This document shows, piece after piece, positions 61,825 through 64,000 of a DNA stretch of 64,000 nucleotides. The translations under genes and the position numbers were made by a program. Location: the NCBI GenBank assembly GCA_959606065.1, contig CAUHHV010000006.1:29415-93414 (forward strand). Reading direction: 5' to 3'. The stretch's first letter is position 1, and each line of letters begins with the position of its first letter. The notes under the pieces are model-generated. The model was given only the letters and a program-made list of their open reading frames with translations. It was not told where the DNA came from and did no database searches. Origin of the DNA: an uncultured Collinsella sp. GTDB taxonomy: Bacteria; Actinomycetota; Coriobacteriia; Coriobacteriales; Coriobacteriaceae.

Positions 61825-62039
61825 CTGCCGCTCCTCTCCTCAAGAGCGTCAACGTCGCGCCTGACCACGGCCATGTCCTGCTCGAGCTTGTAGGTGCGCT
61901 CGATGAGGCAGTTGTGCTTCTCAACGCGCCGCGCGAGCTCGTCAATCTTGAGCTCCATCACCGCGCGGCTTCGCGAGTTCGACGCGATCACCCCGACCTG
62001 CGTCACGACGCCGATGAGCGCCACCGCAATAGACTCCAC
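61821..62039 (-). CDS. Phage membrane protein with coiled coil (XhlA/holin-accessory type)
   Basis: A 72-aa protein: one N-terminal membrane helix (ESIAVALIGVVTQVGVIA) and a long coiled coil (MELKIDELARRVEKHNCLIERTYKLEQDMAVVRRDVDALEER). The GTG at 62039 has GGGAGG 5 bases upstream. First gene of the lysis cassette; upstream tail genes are absent. Confidence 0.7.
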   Translation of the reverse strand: MESIAVALIGVVTQVGVIASNSRSRAVMELKIDELARRVEKHNCLIERTYKLEQDMAVVRRDVDALEERSGR

Positions 62040-62196
62040 AAGGACCTCCCAGCAGAACATGGACCAACTTCAACGGCCCCATCATCCGCTGCGGTCACAA
62101 ATCAGCTGGTAGCTGAATCGCTGCTATAAAAAGCGAGGTAAAATAAGAAAAAGCACAGTAACGATTGTTCGAAAGAGTCGCTAACGGGAGGTAGAA

Positions 62197-62583
62197 ATGG
62201 AAAGCCGGCTTTACGAGGAGGGGTACGACGAAAGTCTCTTGAGAGCTGTAGCGGCTCTTAACGAGACTCCTGCATCCACGGAAGCAATCCTGGGCCTGTT
62301 GCAAAAACACTGGGATTTGCCTCGAGGAGAAGCGGAGCAGCTGTTGTCGCAGGAACGCTACGAAGGATTCTTCCAGCGTGATTTCGCAAGATACCTGACG
62401 ATGTACGAAGGCTTTTCCAAAGAAAAGGCAAGGGCATATACGACTAGCCACATGAACCTTCTGGCTCTGCGAAAAATCGAAAGGCCGTGGGCTATCGAGT
62501 ACAACAGGCTTTATCGCCAGATCGAAAAGCAGAAGCCTCAAATAAAGGGGAAGGTTCACCTATCTTCCGAAATCGAGGAGTAA
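62197..62583 (+). CDS. Uncharacterised 128-aa helical protein
   Basis: I do not recognise it. It is all-helical by composition (MESRLYEEGYDESLLRAVAALNET..., TEAILGLLQKHWDLPRGEAEQLLSQERYEGFF) with a basic C-terminus. GGGAGG lies 7 bases before the ATG. It is the only plus-strand gene in the right half of island 2 and has different base composition from the lysis genes, so it may be an independent cargo gene. Confidence 0.6.
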   Translation: MESRLYEEGYDESLLRAVAALNETPASTEAILGLLQKHWDLPRGEAEQLLSQERYEGFFQRDFARYLTMYEGFSKEKARAYTTSHMNLLALRKIERPWAIEYNRLYRQIEKQKPQIKGKVHLSSEIEE

Positions 62584-62718
62584 AGCAGTTCTCGCTACAC
62601 GCCGCCGCATCCCATCGCCTAACCCACACCACGGGGGCGGCGCGCTCACCCCTGGCAGCAGCGCAGGAAGGGCGCCTGCGCAGCTGCCAGGGGTGCCATT
62701 ATGCTCAGTCCCAAGCCG

Positions 62719-63417
62719 CTACCCGGCAGTGAGGTAGCCCGCCTGCCCCTCGCGGTCGATGTGGCACATCGCGTACGTCGTCTGCTTAGAGTCGTAGGTC
62801 GTGCCGTTGCCACCCGCGATGGCCTTGCAGTTGTAGAACGTGGAAGAGCCCGTGCACCCGCTCGGCAGCCCCCAGTCGGCATCGACCAGGATGCGCTCAA
62901 GGGCGGTGCAGGCACCGAACGTGTAGAGCATGCTAGAAAGCGACGCCAGACTCATGCCCCGCAGATCGAGCTCGGTGAGCGCGGAGCACGAGTTGAACGT
63001 ACGGTTCATGTAGGCCACGCCGCGCAGGTTCGCCATGCCAGAGACCGAGGTCAGGGCGTTGCAACTGTAGAACCAGTAGTTCAGGTTCACGTTGGCGACC
63101 CTCGATGTGTCGGCGGCGATGGTCACGCGCTTCACGCTCTTGCCGAACGAAGCCCAGGGCGTCGCCTGGATCGCGGCGTACTTGGCGTTGGCGCAAAGCG
63201 TGTCGGAGGCCAGCACCTCGCGACCTGTCGCATCGGCCTTGGCGAACCCGATCTTGAGCTCGCCGTCGGCGAACAGCGTGGCGTTGAGCCAGGTGCGGAC
63301 TTCGTACTCGGGGTCAGTCAGAACGCCACCCGCCCCCAGCTTGAGGACGGAGGCGCCGGAGGTCTGGAACGGCACGAAGCCGTCGGTGCCGCCCATTGAG
63401 TTCGATTTGAGTTTCAC
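62719..63417 (-). CDS. BspA-like leucine-rich-repeat protein, C-terminal part
   Basis: A 232-aa reading frame ending in repeats of the BspA/DUF285 kind (NLNYWFYSCNALTSVSGMANL, YMNRTFNSCSALTELDLRGMSL, MLYTFGACTALERILVD, STFYNCKAI). Such domains occur in surface and phage tail proteins. The frame stays open 5' into the A repeat without a good start, so the gene is probably truncated. GTG at 63417 is only a nominal start. A GC-rich hairpin (CCCCGAAACG with CGTTTCGGGG) lies at its 5' edge. Confidence 0.6.
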   Translation of the reverse strand: MKLKSNSMGGTDGFVPFQTSGASVLKLGAGGVLTDPEYEVRTWLNATLFADGELKIGFAKADATGREVLASDTLCANAKYAAIQATPWASFGKSVKRVTIAADTSRVANVNLNYWFYSCNALTSVSGMANLRGVAYMNRTFNSCSALTELDLRGMSLASLSSMLYTFGACTALERILVDADWGLPSGCTGSSTFYNCKAIAGGNGTTYDSKQTTYAMCHIDREGQAGYLTAG

Positions 63418-63567
63418 GGGCCCCGAAACGTCCCCGTTTCGGGGCCCGGGGACAAAAATCGCACGTCTACTCACTTGGGATAAATCCTTACTCCCATTCC
63501 TCCGAATACCGCCCAGTGCTTTGCCATCTTGAAACACTGGGAGTAAATAGCGAAATAGCAGGTGAAA

Positions 63568-63738
63568 GGGAGTAAAAGACCAAAGAAAAAGCCTCCGTCC
63601 CAACGCGGGAACGGAGGCTAGGAAATCGTTTTTACTCACCGCCGTCGCTGGTGGCTTTGCCATGACTGTCGTACGAAACGAAACTCAGCGGCACAGTGCG
63701 TCACTCAAAAGTGCAGGTCAGAACCCTATCAGCCTACT
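63568..63738. repeat. Island 2 right end (A repeat, copy 2)
   Basis: Matches 57655-57826 over its whole length, including the GCCTCCGTCCC hairpin and CGTACGAAACGAAACTCAGCGGCA. Extra GGGAGTAAA units at 63539 and, inverted, at 63488 flank it. It ends at CCTACTCCCACTCGA, after which no B repeat follows. Confidence 0.85.
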
Positions 63739-63748
63739 CCCACTCGAC

Positions 63749-63917
63749 AAATTCAAGTATATGAGGAAGTATTTCTCTTGAATTTACAGGTAAAATATTC
63801 GCAAATTTGCTAATATTTTACCTGCTATTTTCGGCTGTCAATTTTCTTAGTATCAAAATAGTATCACAAGAGGCTGGAAAATGCAACAGAATTATGTGGA
63901 GCTCTACATAATTCTGT
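63749..63917. other. AT-rich palindromic region beyond the last junction
   Basis: Three inverted repeats in a row: AAATTCAAG/CTTGAATTT (63749-63785), CAGGTAAAATATT with its inverse around GCAAATTTGC (63787-63824), and ACAGAATTATGT with its inverse around GAGCTC (63886-63917). GC content falls sharply compared with the islands. This may be the end of another mobile element or a regulatory or replication site. Confidence 0.7.
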
Positions 63918-63938
63918 AACCTTCTTTGCTGTGGTGTA

Positions 63939-63998
63939 TCAAGTAATCTTACTGAACATATGGCGCACCTTGTCCAGGCGGCTGTTTGGACGGCGGGG
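63939..63998 (-). CDS. C-terminal end of an unidentified protein
   Basis: An open frame that enters from beyond base 64000 and ends PRRPNSRLDKVRHMFSKIT-stop. It is too short to identify. Confidence 0.25.
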   Translation of the reverse strand, partial: PRRPNSRLDKVRHMFSKIT

Positions 63999-64000
63999 CT

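Overview
The window looks like a chromosome segment of a gut Coriobacteriia, most likely Collinsella. This is inferred from the GC-rich coding style, the CD1871A-type CXXC micro-gene, the stand-alone GMP synthetase subunit, and the mix of LuxR regulators, reductases and surface proteins. I cannot run a taxonomic search. No tRNA, rRNA or CRISPR array was seen.

1-13.6 kb: housekeeping and accessory functions. These are the start of a queuosine-precursor transporter, release factor 3, a YtrA-type regulator with its ABC exporter, a ClC protein, a LOG-family enzyme, a two-TM K+ channel, a large hybrid sensor kinase, a PNPOx-fold protein, a MalY-like C-S lyase, TrmO, an XRE/zinc-ribbon/TipAS fusion regulator and a glutaredoxin.

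13.6-23.7 kb: accessory genes separated by dispersed palindromes. There is an uncharacterised 428-aa protein, a toxin-antitoxin-like pair, a compact RiPP locus (radical SAM/SPASM enzyme, flavin/ferredoxin protein, an 81-aa Cys/Asp-rich repeat precursor and a divergent HxlR regulator), a zinc macrodomain plus class M sirtuin pair, a Dus enzyme, a LysR regulator and an aldo/keto reductase.

23.7-50 kb: envelope and redox functions. A 176-bp MITE-like palindrome is followed by membrane proteins, a MacB-like ABC fusion, a CoA-disulfide reductase/rhodanese, and a CD1871A-ferredoxin-TlpA redox operon divergent from a two-component system. Then come the GMP synthetase ATPase subunit, a LuxR regulator with a 1455-aa Tat-exported, LAGTG-anchored surface protein, a lipoprotein, a divergent type IIA topoisomerase pair behind a LexA-like box, a DUF4143 ATPase and a flavodoxin-type reductase.

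50-53 kb: three methyltransferases behind two operator-like palindromes (one resembling a DtxR/IdeR iron box), ending in a truncated hydrolase.

53.1-63.75 kb: two adjacent islands with the same left end (392 bp) and the same right end (about 171 bp), meeting at a core that matches the 3' end of guaA. Island 1 carries a Mef-like MFS pump and an Msr-like ABC-F protein behind a consensus promoter and a leader peptide. Island 2 carries a Ser/Thr kinase of likely defence type, a decayed phage lysis cassette, an unknown 128-aa protein and a BspA-like fragment. Neither island contains a visible recombinase, so they look like tandem cis-mobilisable cassettes. Beyond the last junction the DNA becomes AT-rich and palindromic.
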